The position numbers were made by a program, and so were the translations under genes. The notes below the pieces were generated by a model, which was not told where the DNA came from, searched no databases, and was given only the letters and a program-made list of their open reading frames with translations. Of a stretch of 45,331 nt of DNA, positions 8,551 through 15,120 are shown in pieces. The stretch lies in contig NZ_LT985323.1 of assembly GCF_900290275.1 (NCBI RefSeq), positions 1,157,909 through 1,203,239 of the forward strand, given 5' to 3'. This DNA comes from Prevotella merdae (GTDB lineage Bacteria > Bacteroidota > Bacteroidia > Bacteroidales > Bacteroidaceae). Each line of letters begins with the position of its first letter. Position 1 is the stretch's first letter.

Positions 8551-8736
8551 ATAATATATTAAATGCTCAAGTAATATATATTAAATGACCAAATATATTC
8601 AACGGCACAAAGTAAATTATATTAAATTGGCAAGTAAATTGTATTAAATGGCAAAGTAAATTATATTAAATTGGCAAGTAAATTATATTAAATTGGCAAG
8701 TAAATTATATTAAATGGCAAAGTAATATATATTACT
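8551..8736. repeat. 22-bp tandem repeat array between pnp and the GNAT gene
   Basis: Five units with an exact 22-base period run from 8611 to 8720 (starts 8611, 8633, 8655, 8677, 8699). The consensus is AGTAAATTATATTAAAT followed by TGGCA or GGCAA. Degenerate units precede them (8551-8610, including a clear one at 8570-8591), and the array ends in the palindrome AGTAATATATATTACT (8721-8736). There are no unique spacers, so it is not a CRISPR array. It contains no gene and lies between convergent transcripts. Confidence 0.9.
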
Positions 8737-8745
8737 CTTTTCCCG

Positions 8746-9348
8746 CTAATTGCCTTGTGCCTTTCCGTGTACAAGGTGGCGCATTTCGTGTCCACCCCAC
8801 ATAGCATCATTCTTATATACAAACCCCAGTGATGTATAAAGTCTTTCGGCATTAGGATTGTTCTTGTCTACAAGCAGAGCAGCAGGCAAACCAAGCTCGG
8901 CAGCATACTCTACAAAATGCTTTAGCAGCTTAGAGGCAATGCCACGCTTGCGATATTCAGAGTAGACAGCAAGCGAGTCGAGGTAAAACTCGCCCTCCTG
9001 TGTCTCGTCATCCATATTGGTGTAGTCCATATTAAGACAGCTTAGAGCCTCCTCCTGAAAACGTCGGCGCAGACGTCGCAAGTCCTTACCATCGTAACCT
9101 ACAATGGCACCGGCAACCGGAGCATAGTCAAGGTTGCCATTAGTAGCCTCGTCGTCAAGCGCAACAAAGGCGTTGCGCCAGCTGTACTGCGAGTCGTCCA
9201 TAAGCACAAGCTTTACCATCATCTGATAGAAATCGTCAAGAGTGTGGTCCTTGCCTGCCAGAAACTGGCAGCAGTCTTCTGTCATTGCCGTCATTATCAG
9301 TTGCGCAATGTCGGCTGCATGTGCCGGAGTAGCTTTTGTAATAGTCAT
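8746..9348 (-). CDS. GNAT-family N-acetyltransferase
   Basis: A 200-residue GNAT protein. It would transfer an acetyl group from acetyl-CoA to an amine substrate in the cytoplasm. The acetyl-CoA pyrophosphate-binding motif RKRGIAS (R-x-x-G-x-A) follows the beta strand FYLDSLAVYSEY (about 122-133). The C-terminal part has the usual NPNAERLYTSLGF motif (about 165-177), which forms the second half of the acetyl-CoA site. The N-terminal region (1-110) is longer and less conserved, and the substrate is unknown. It lies 95 bases downstream of the small exported-protein gene on the same strand, and its 3' end abuts the 22-bp repeat array. Confidence 0.88.
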   Translation of the reverse strand: MTITKATPAHAADIAQLIMTAMTEDCCQFLAGKDHTLDDFYQMMVKLVLMDDSQYSWRNAFVALDDEATNGNLDYAPVAGAIVGYDGKDLRRLRRRFQEEALSCLNMDYTNMDDETQEGEFYLDSLAVYSEYRKRGIASKLLKHFVEYAAELGLPAALLVDKNNPNAERLYTSLGFVYKNDAMWGGHEMRHLVHGKAQGN

Positions 9349-9443
9349 AATAAATAATGTAATATTAATTTGTTGTTGTTATAGTTTGACGTGCCTAAGC
9401 CAGGCGTTAGTTCTTCATATTCTAAATACTTGCAACGGCTCAT

Positions 9444-9926
9444 TCAATATTTATCAAGAATCTTCTTTATCTTGCCCGCTCTCGATTGTGCCTTAGCCTT
9501 GGCCGATGGCATTATTAGTTTGAACAGGCCAAGCAGATTAAATCCATCCGAAGGTTTGGGCAGTCGTGCCACCTCCATCTCCTTCTGCATAGCCTTCTTC
9601 ATATCAAAGCTCATTCCAGGCGCCGTAACCACCACATCATTAAGCACCACCTCTTGCGGAATAAGGAACAATGTGTCTTGCTGTAGTTCGGTAGCGTTCA
9701 CGCGGCGTTGCATATAATGCTTCTTCGAAACCGTTGCGCTGCTGAAAGGCAACTGCGTATGAAAGCGTCCTGTATAATCGGTAACAACACGCTGCCCGTT
9801 GTTGGTGCTTACAACGACACCCGCAATAGGCACACGTGTGTCCATGTCGGCTACAACCGGCATCTTCTGTGCTCTTGCCGCTAAGCAGCAACACATCATG
9901 GTGTATATGGCGATTATCCTATTCAT
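9444..9926 (-). CDS. Exported carboxypeptidase-regulatory-like domain protein
   Basis: A 160-residue protein when started at the ATG at 9926. That start gives a compact signal peptide ending in LAARAQ (residues 15-20). The open frame extends 25 codons further upstream, but a near-perfect promoter lies inside that extension, which argues against it. The body resembles the CarboxypepD_reg-like (beta-sandwich) domain seen at the front of many Bacteroidota outer-membrane receptors: a strand around VPIAGVVVSTNNGQRVVTDY, then a TDYTGRF turn, and a VVLNDVVVTAP segment. A basic helical tail follows. It stands alone rather than being fused to a receptor. Its function is not known. Confidence 0.7.
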   Translation of the reverse strand: MNRIIAIYTMMCCCLAARAQKMPVVADMDTRVPIAGVVVSTNNGQRVVTDYTGRFHTQLPFSSATVSKKHYMQRRVNATELQQDTLFLIPQEVVLNDVVVTAPGMSFDMKKAMQKEMEVARLPKPSDGFNLLGLFKLIMPSAKAKAQSRAGKIKKILDKY

Positions 9927-9929
9927 ACT

Positions 9930-9961
9930 GCAAAAATAACGAGAAACCCCAACACGGCAAA
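9930..9961 (-). promoter_or_regulatory. Promoter ending almost at the start codon
   Basis: On the minus strand TTTG (9961-9958) is followed after 19 bases by TATTTTTGC (9938-9930). Only three bases separate this box from the ATG at 9926, so the predicted transcript starts at or next to the start codon. The match to the consensus in both boxes and spacing is very good. Confidence 0.6.
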
Positions 9962-10102
9962 GCCCTTTATTCTTTATTAATATCGTTTCCGATAGTTTCA
10001 CCTATACAAGTCCATCCTATATGTATTTAAGCCTTGCTATCCGGCTTAGGCAATAAGTAAACACTCATAAACCACTGAAAAAGAGAAAAAAGCGTGCAAA
10101 AC

Positions 10103-10134
10103 TTGTTTATATGGATTTAAATCCTTAACTTTGC
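10103..10134 (+). promoter_or_regulatory. greA promoter
   Basis: TTG (10103-10105) is followed after 20 bases by TAACTTTGC (10126-10134), an excellent sigma-AB promoter. Predicted start is near 10138, giving a leader of about 120 bases before greA. Confidence 0.7.
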
Positions 10135-10166
10135 AAAAGAAATAAATTTTATTGGCACGAGAGAAT

Positions 10167-10211
10167 GAGGATTTCGACACTAAGACCAATGTCGGAATTC
10201 TTGTTTTTTTT
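10167..10211 (+). terminator. Terminator-like attenuator in the greA leader
   Basis: Bases 10167-10179 pair with 10190-10202 as a 13-bp stem (three G-U pairs) with a 10-base loop, followed by G and eight T residues (10204-10211). It lies between the greA promoter and the greA start, with no second promoter seen after it, so greA must be expressed by read-through. Termination here would release a leader RNA of about 70 bases. Confidence 0.72.
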
Positions 10212-10258
10212 ATTGCCTAAGCGAAAAAACAATAACTAACAAAAACAAGTATTTTATT

Positions 10259-10726
10259 ATGGCTTACATGTCACAAGAAGGCTACGACAAGCTCGTTGCC
10301 GAACTCAAGCAGCTCGAATCAGTAGAGCGCCCTAAGGCATCGGCAGCCATCGCTGAAGCCCGTGACAAGGGCGACTTAAGCGAGAATGCCGAATATGATG
10401 CTGCCAAGGAAGCACAGGCTCATCTCGAAGAGAAGATAAACCGTATCAAGCTTGCTATAGCCGAGGCAAAAATTGTAGACACATCACGTCTGAGCACAGA
10501 CAGTGTACAGATTCTCTCTAAGGTGGAGATGACCAATCTTACCAACAAGGCTAAGATGACATACACAATCGTAAGCGAGAGCGAGGCCAATCTGCGTGAA
10601 GGCAAGATTTCTATCACTACTCCTATTGCACAGGGTTTGCTCAACCACAAGGTGGGCGACGAGGTAGAGATTAAGATTCCGCGTGGCACAATCCACTTGC
10701 GCATCGATAAGATCACTATTGAATAA
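10259..10726 (+). CDS. greA: Transcription elongation factor GreA
   Basis: A 155-residue GreA. The N-terminal coiled coil enters the secondary channel of RNA polymerase and stimulates cleavage of backtracked RNA, and the C-terminal FKBP-like domain binds the polymerase rim. The acidic tip motif DLSENAEY is at residues 39-46 with D39 and E42 as the metal-positioning residues. The C-terminal domain shows the GDEVEIKIPRG strand (about 136-146). Length is typical. It lies 25 bases upstream of the HIT gene, likely in one operon, and is preceded by a long leader with a terminator-like hairpin. Confidence 0.96.
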   Translation: MAYMSQEGYDKLVAELKQLESVERPKASAAIAEARDKGDLSENAEYDAAKEAQAHLEEKINRIKLAIAEAKIVDTSRLSTDSVQILSKVEMTNLTNKAKMTYTIVSESEANLREGKISITTPIAQGLLNHKVGDEVEIKIPRGTIHLRIDKITIE

Positions 10727-10736
10727 TAACTAAAAG

Positions 10737-10743
10737 AAGGAGG
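10737..10743 (+). promoter_or_regulatory. Strong Shine-Dalgarno before the HIT gene
   Basis: AAGGAGG lies 8 bases before the ATG at 10752. Such strong ribosome binding sites are uncommon in Bacteroidota, where most genes in this window have only A-rich leaders. It fixes the start of the HIT gene. Confidence 0.7.
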
Positions 10744-10751
10744 AACCAATC

Positions 10752-11150
10752 ATGGACATTTTCTCTAAAATTGCTGCGGGCGAAATTCCCAGCTACAAGT
10801 GTGCCGAGAGCGACAAGTTCTACGCTTTCCTCGACATCAATCCGTTGGTAAAGGGTCATACCCTGGTTATACCACGTCGTGAGGTAGACTATATCTTCGA
10901 TATGGAAGACGACGAGCTCGCCGAGTATCACGTCTTTGCAAAGAAGGTAGCTATAGCCATCAAGCGCGCATTCCCGTGCATTAAGGTGGGCGAGGCTGTG
11001 CTCGGACTTGAGGTGCCGCATGCGCACATACATCTTGTGCCAATGCAGTCGGAGAAAGACATGATTTTCTCTAATCCTAAACTCAAACTCTCTGAAGAGG
11101 AGTTTAAGGAGATAGCCGATAAGATTTACAGCGAGTTCAAGAAGCTGTAA
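10752..11150 (+). CDS. HIT-family nucleotide hydrolase
   Basis: A 132-residue histidine triad protein of the HINT/Fhit-like superfamily. Members hydrolyse nucleoside phosphoramidates or dinucleoside polyphosphates in the cytoplasm. The triad motif is PHAHIHLVP (H90, H92, H94), with the middle histidine region forming the covalent nucleotide intermediate. The N-terminal CAESDKFYAFLDINPLVKGHTLVIP segment is typical of bacterial HIT proteins. The gene follows greA by 25 bases with a strong ribosome binding site and ends at a strong terminator. The physiological substrate is unknown. Confidence 0.93.
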   Translation: MDIFSKIAAGEIPSYKCAESDKFYAFLDINPLVKGHTLVIPRREVDYIFDMEDDELAEYHVFAKKVAIAIKRAFPCIKVGEAVLGLEVPHAHIHLVPMQSEKDMIFSNPKLKLSEEEFKEIADKIYSEFKKL

Positions 11151-11168
11151 ACACTTCAATAAAACACC

Positions 11169-11220
11169 AAATAGGGTGTATCAAACCGTAAGCATATGGT
11201 TCTGATACACCCTATTTTTT
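11169..11220 (+). terminator. Intrinsic terminator of the greA-HIT operon
   Basis: AAATAGGGTGTATCA (11169-11183) is exactly complementary to TGATACACCCTATTT (11203-11217), with a 19-base loop in which AACC and GGTT may pair further. A T run follows. Confidence 0.9.
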
Positions 11221-11305
11221 ATATATACCATACTCAGAATTACTAATTGTAAGTTTCTTTTCAAAAAAAATAGACGATTGTTTCGTTCTTTTAAATTTAT
11301 TTCCA

Positions 11306-11314
11306 TACATTTGC
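11306..11314 (+). promoter_or_regulatory. Probable -7 box for the secreted-protein cassette
   Basis: TACATTTGC at 11306-11314 matches TAnnTTTG. The closest TTG upstream (11278-11280) is 25 bases away, so the -33 part is poor. The leader would be about 120 bases. The rest of 11221-11435 shows nothing further. Confidence 0.4.
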
Positions 11315-11435
11315 ATATTGTTAAGTTCTTATGGGGTTAAGTGCCCTTTTAATACCTTAATATATAGAGAGTGGTCTTTTGTCAGTACTTTAAAGATTAT
11401 CTTATCAAAACGTTACAACCATAAACAATAATAAA

Positions 11436-11906
11436 ATGAAGAGAAAAAAATTACTAATTGCAGCAGGCTTGGCACTAAGTGCCGCTTGTTATGCTCAAGA
11501 CAATGTTACCGTGAACACAGCTTCGGGGCAAAAGGTCTACAAGATGGACGACATCGAGTCAATCACGTTTGATGGCGCTACCATGAAGGTAAACAAGAAC
11601 TCGAAGGAGACAGAGACCATTAACATTGCCGAAATTACCAACATCAGCTTTGATGTGTCTACAGGCGTAAACGGACTTAAGGTTAAGGACGAGAATCTCT
11701 TGATAAGCGTAAAGGCTGGCAGCAACATTATTGAGATTGGCGGCTACGACAACTCAAAGAACTATTCTGTTGATATTTTCAACACAGCCGGTGCCAAAGT
11801 GTTAGGCTATGCCAATTGGCGTGGCGAGCAACTTAACATCTCATCTTTGTCGAAGGGTGTCTATGTGCTCAAGATTAACAACACAACTTTAAAATTCAGC
11901 AAGTAA
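11436..11906 (+). CDS. Small secreted protein with type IX sorting tail
   Basis: A 156-residue protein with a signal peptide (cleavage after about residue 20, CYAQ). Two copies of a short beta motif follow: KVYKMDDIESITFDG (about 31-45) and TINIAEITNISFD (about 61-73). The C-terminal 70 residues match a type A type IX secretion sorting domain: YSVDIFNTAGAKVL, then LNISSLSKGVYVLKIN and a final TLKFSK. Almost nothing lies between the motif and the tail, so it is a minimal cargo protein. It starts a three-gene run, with the next ATG 2 bases after its stop. It is presumably exported across the outer membrane by the machinery encoded at 33-39 kb. Function unknown. Confidence 0.82.
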   Translation: MKRKKLLIAAGLALSAACYAQDNVTVNTASGQKVYKMDDIESITFDGATMKVNKNSKETETINIAEITNISFDVSTGVNGLKVKDENLLISVKAGSNIIEIGGYDNSKNYSVDIFNTAGAKVLGYANWRGEQLNISSLSKGVYVLKINNTTLKFSK

Positions 11907-11908
11907 AC

Positions 11909-13087
11909 ATGAAGAAATATCTACTCCTTTTGTTAGCCGCCTGCCAGGGTATGGCGGCAATGGCGCAGTCGCCTGCATACAAGCTTAAGATTAACATGAA
12001 GAACGGCACCAAGCTTAGCGTAATTACCGACGAGGTTGAGGCCATCAAGTTTGCAAAGCTTGGAAAGGTTCAAGCCAAGCTTAGCCAGAGATACGTCACG
12101 TCTACATCTCTTGGTGTAAATATCGATATCGAAGCCAATGCCAGCAAGGTGAAGGCAGTTTGCGTTCCAGCAAGCCAGACCATTGAGGATCCTAAGGCTT
12201 ACATTGAGGCCAATGCTACGGTAGAGGCTTACGATTCGTACAAGAAGGCTTTCGATTTCCTTACCCCAGAGACCGATTATGTTGTTTATGCCTTGGCTTA
12301 CGACGACAACGGCATTGCAAGCGAGGTGTCTTCATTGAAACTTACAACTGGCAAGACAGCCGACGATCCGTTTGTTGTCAATGCCAAGAATATTACTACC
12401 ACAACGCTCGACTATGTTGTTACACCCAAGGATGACAATGTGCAGTATGTAGTGCAGACCACAGGTATGGACATGTACAACACATGGTGTAATGAAGGCG
12501 AGAACAACGGCGACGTGTTCCAGCACTTTGTTAAATACTGGAAGGCTATGGGCAATATGTATGGCGAGACATGGCAGCAGCAGATAAAATATGATGCCAA
12601 GAAAGGTACATACGATTCGGAGGTCGACTATAATACACAGAAGACATTGCTGTGGGATGCCGACCAGGTTATCATTACTTTCGGTGTGACAAAGGATGGC
12701 GAACTAGTTACACCTATACAGACAACAAAGGTAAGAACCCTTGCTCCTGTTCCTTCAGACAACAAGATTAAGCTTACATTGAAGACCAATGCTTGGCGCA
12801 ATGTTGTCATTACTGCCGATGTAAGCAATAGCGACAAGTATATTGTGAATGTGCAGAGCGCGGCTGGTGCCGATGCGCATATCCAGTCAGGCGACCTTGT
12901 AAAGTGGTTGCTCAATAGTGGTACCGACTACTCTAACTATGGCAAGAGTGGCAGCCAGGATTGGGAGTTCTCGCCAAACAAGGGCGGACAGAAATATTAT
13001 GCCATTGGCATAGGCATCGATGATAATGGAGCGCCTACTACCGAGCCTACAATAATCGACTTCGTGTTGCCTGAAGGCGGTTTCTAA
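11909..13087 (+). CDS. Secreted protein with fibronectin-III-like domains
   Basis: A 392-residue protein with a signal peptide (cleavage after about residue 20, AMAQ). It begins with the same short motif as its neighbours (YKLKINMKNGTKLSVITDEVEAIKF written in parts: KLKINMKNG then DEVEAIKF). Beta-rich repeats follow in the style of fibronectin type III domains, with the recurring phrases TPETDYVVYALAYDDNGIAS (about 112-131) and TTTLDYVVTPKDDNVQYVV. No sorting tail or lipobox is seen. It has weak overall similarity to the next gene in domain order and phrases, suggesting duplication and divergence. It follows the small secreted protein by 2 bases. Function unknown; surface binding or adhesion is only a guess. 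Confidence 0.72.
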   Translation: MKKYLLLLLAACQGMAAMAQSPAYKLKINMKNGTKLSVITDEVEAIKFAKLGKVQAKLSQRYVTSTSLGVNIDIEANASKVKAVCVPASQTIEDPKAYIEANATVEAYDSYKKAFDFLTPETDYVVYALAYDDNGIASEVSSLKLTTGKTADDPFVVNAKNITTTTLDYVVTPKDDNVQYVVQTTGMDMYNTWCNEGENNGDVFQHFVKYWKAMGNMYGETWQQQIKYDAKKGTYDSEVDYNTQKTLLWDADQVIITFGVTKDGELVTPIQTTKVRTLAPVPSDNKIKLTLKTNAWRNVVITADVSNSDKYIVNVQSAAGADAHIQSGDLVKWLLNSGTDYSNYGKSGSQDWEFSPNKGGQKYYAIGIGIDDNGAPTTEPTIIDFVLPEGGF

Positions 13088-13140
13088 GCCTATACAGCGA
13101 CACTTATCATAAACAATAAATATACAACGAAAAAGTTAAT

Positions 13141-14328
13141 ATGAAGAAATTGCTATTGTTGACGATTGCCGCACTTATGTCGGTAATGTCGTTTGCGCAG
13201 GAAGTCAGCGACAACGTCATAAAGATATTTACATCCGACGGTATTACAACACCTATTCTCAGCAAGGATATCAAGGACATCACATTCGAGGAGATTACAC
13301 CGCTGAGCATGGATATAGAGATAAGCAACGTGCAGCAGAACTCTCTGGATGTGGCTTTTGATATGCCTGATGGTTGCAAGTACTGGCTTATGTGTGTAAC
13401 CAAAGAGGAACTTAAAGGTACTGATAAAGAGGTGCGCATGGCTATCAAGTCTAAGTACAACGACGAGTTTGACGAGTCAAAGTTCTTGCGTATCCCTAAC
13501 CTCGATGCTGGTACAACCTATTATTTCTACGCATTGTTGTTTGACAAGGATGGTGTGCCTGCTGGCATCTCCAAGGCTTCTGCCACAACTAAATCGGCTG
13601 CCAAGGACCTCTTTACCATCAATGTTACCGATGTAACCAAGACATCTGCTACCGTAACCTTCACACCGAAGGACAACACCATGACCTACTACTATTTTGT
13701 GGTACCAGAGTCAAGTCGTGAGCAGATGATCGACCAGTATGGCAGCATACAGAAGTCGGACCTTGAGTATCTTAAGTATTGCGCCGAGTCGGCTGACTAT
13801 GACCTCGACTTCTTCCTCGGTCAGATTCTTGTAAAGGGTACTGTCTCTAAGGATGCTCGAGACATCACTCAGGGCAATCTTACGCCTAACACCGTATACT
13901 ATGCTTATTGCTATGGCATGAATGCCGACGGCAATTGCACTACCGACGTGTATGAGATTAAATTCACAACCGACGACGTAACCCCTTCGGACAATGTTCT
14001 TTCTTGCGAGGTGGTAAAAACCTACTCGAATGGTTGCGATGTTAAGGTTACAGCATCCAACAACGACCCTTACATTGTTGAGGCTCAGCCTAAGGCAGCA
14101 TGGGACAAGTCCCTTAGCAATAACGACAACGATGCTGTAAAGGCTGCCGGCGAGATTCTGCGTGTGTCGTATAGCGGTTATGCCGACAACTATACTGTTA
14201 CTGGCAGCTATGAGGGCAAGAAGGAAGTTGGCAGTTCCAACACCGAATACGTCCTCATTGTATGTGGCTACGATTCAGGTGTAACCACAGATGTGCAGGT
14301 TGTTCCGTTCAAGACACTTGCCGAATAA
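13141..14328 (+). CDS. Secreted protein with fibronectin-III-like domains (paralogue)
   Basis: A 395-residue protein with a signal peptide (cleavage after about residue 20, SFAQ). The N-terminal motif IKIFTSDGITTPILSKDI, then KDITFEE, parallels the first elements of the two genes upstream. Fibronectin-III-like repeats show the phrases LDAGTTYYFYALLFDKDG and LTPNTVYYAYCYGMNADG, typical of the strand-turn pattern of these domains. Length and layout nearly equal the preceding gene (392 residues). It is 53 bases downstream of that gene and is the last member of the run. It ends just before a hairpin shared with the convergent lipoprotein gene. Function unknown. Confidence 0.72.
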   Translation: MKKLLLLTIAALMSVMSFAQEVSDNVIKIFTSDGITTPILSKDIKDITFEEITPLSMDIEISNVQQNSLDVAFDMPDGCKYWLMCVTKEELKGTDKEVRMAIKSKYNDEFDESKFLRIPNLDAGTTYYFYALLFDKDGVPAGISKASATTKSAAKDLFTINVTDVTKTSATVTFTPKDNTMTYYYFVVPESSREQMIDQYGSIQKSDLEYLKYCAESADYDLDFFLGQILVKGTVSKDARDITQGNLTPNTVYYAYCYGMNADGNCTTDVYEIKFTTDDVTPSDNVLSCEVVKTYSNGCDVKVTASNNDPYIVEAQPKAAWDKSLSNNDNDAVKAAGEILRVSYSGYADNYTVTGSYEGKKEVGSSNTEYVLIVCGYDSGVTTDVQVVPFKTLAE

Positions 14329-14338
14329 ATAAAAAAAT

Positions 14339-14384
14339 AACGGAGTTAAAAGGTTTATTCTACAACAAACCTTTTAACTCCGTT
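14339..14384. terminator. Perfect 18-bp inverted repeat, shared convergent terminator
   Basis: AACGGAGTTAAAAGGTTT (14339-14356) and AAACCTTTTAACTCCGTT (14367-14384) are exact inverted arms with a 10-base loop. Read on the minus strand, the stem is followed by a T-rich run (complement of 14328-14338), so it is a good terminator for the lipoprotein gene. On the plus strand the T run is poor. The right arm contains the last sense codons of the minus-strand gene. Confidence 0.82.
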
Positions 14385-15080
14385 ATACGTATTAGCTTGT
14401 ATTTCCACTATGTCGGCATCAAGCTTTGTTAGGTCAATGCTGGCATATTGCTGTACGGTGTAGTATTGTGGCACGCTTCCTTGGTCGTGATATACCTGCA
14501 ATACCACCCTTTTTCTATTGTCTGCATCTACCGAGCGCGACAGCTCAACAAGACCAATCGATTGACGGTTGTCGCTCTCTGTTGTGCCCGACTTAAGCAA
14601 CAGCGACAAATTGATGAATGTCTTGTTTTTGGCTATCCACACACTCTCGATACCAAGAGGATCGGTACACATATTCTTTACATCTTCTTGTTTTACTACA
14701 CCTATTACTGGCACTTGTGTCACGCCACGTGCTTTGACTGTTGTGCTGCCGTCAAGAGCCTTGTCATAGTAGAGTAGGGCACGATACACTGTGTCTGCCT
14801 TGTCAGTCCACTTGGTTGTGAATTTGCTTGCAAACTGCAAGCTTGATCCATCGTCGAGTGTGGCATATGCCACAGCCTTGTTGCTGTTGGTGTGCAGCAA
14901 AGCCAGTTCGGCTGTTATGTACGAGTATTCACTATCGCCCGTGTCGTAGCCCTCGTTTTGGCACGAAGCCATGCCTATTAAGGCCATCAAGAGTAAAGCC
15001 TTAAACGCGAATCGCGTCGCAGAAGTAGATAGGCTTCTGTGGCGCGATTCCTTGTATAAAGTATTGTCCATTCTATACAT
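14355..15080 (-). CDS. NigD-like lipoprotein
   Basis: A 241-residue protein with a hydrophobic segment ending in a lipobox (GMASC, cysteine about residue 40). The body resembles NigD-like proteins of Bacteroidales, with the first-domain phrase LDDGSSLQF and the second-domain phrase DPLGIESVWIAKNKTFINLSLLLKSG shortened here as DPLGIESVWI and FINLSLLLKSG. NigD was named from a bacteriocin locus, but the role of most homologues is unknown. The N terminus is odd: about 25 polar, basic residues precede the hydrophobic segment. No closer ATG precedes the hydrophobic core, and the encoding DNA forms a long hairpin. The last codons lie in an 18-bp inverted repeat. It is 41 bases downstream of the acyltransferase gene. 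Confidence 0.65.
   Translation of the reverse strand: MYRMDNTLYKESRHRSLSTSATRFAFKALLLMALIGMASCQNEGYDTGDSEYSYITAELALLHTNSNKAVAYATLDDGSSLQFASKFTTKWTDKADTVYRALLYYDKALDGSTTVKARGVTQVPVIGVVKQEDVKNMCTDPLGIESVWIAKNKTFINLSLLLKSGTTESDNRQSIGLVELSRSVDADNRKRVVLQVYHDQGSVPQYYTVQQYASIDLTKLDADIVEIQANTYNGVKRFVVE
15009..15050. other. Imperfect 17-bp hairpin in the 5' part of the NigD-like gene
   Basis: Arms 15009-15025 and 15034-15050 match at 14 of 17 positions (GAATCGCG and CAGAAG pair with CTTCTG and CGCGATTC, split by a 3-base mismatch). The loop is 8 bases. It covers codons 11-24 of the lipoprotein frame, ahead of its hydrophobic segment. Confidence 0.6.
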
Positions 15081-15120
15081 ATTTATATATATAGGGTATT
15101 ATTGTTGGAAATATCTTTCA

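Noticed and set aside
8551..8736. Possible CRISPR array
   Set aside because: Units are directly abutting with no unique spacers, and there are no cas genes in the window.
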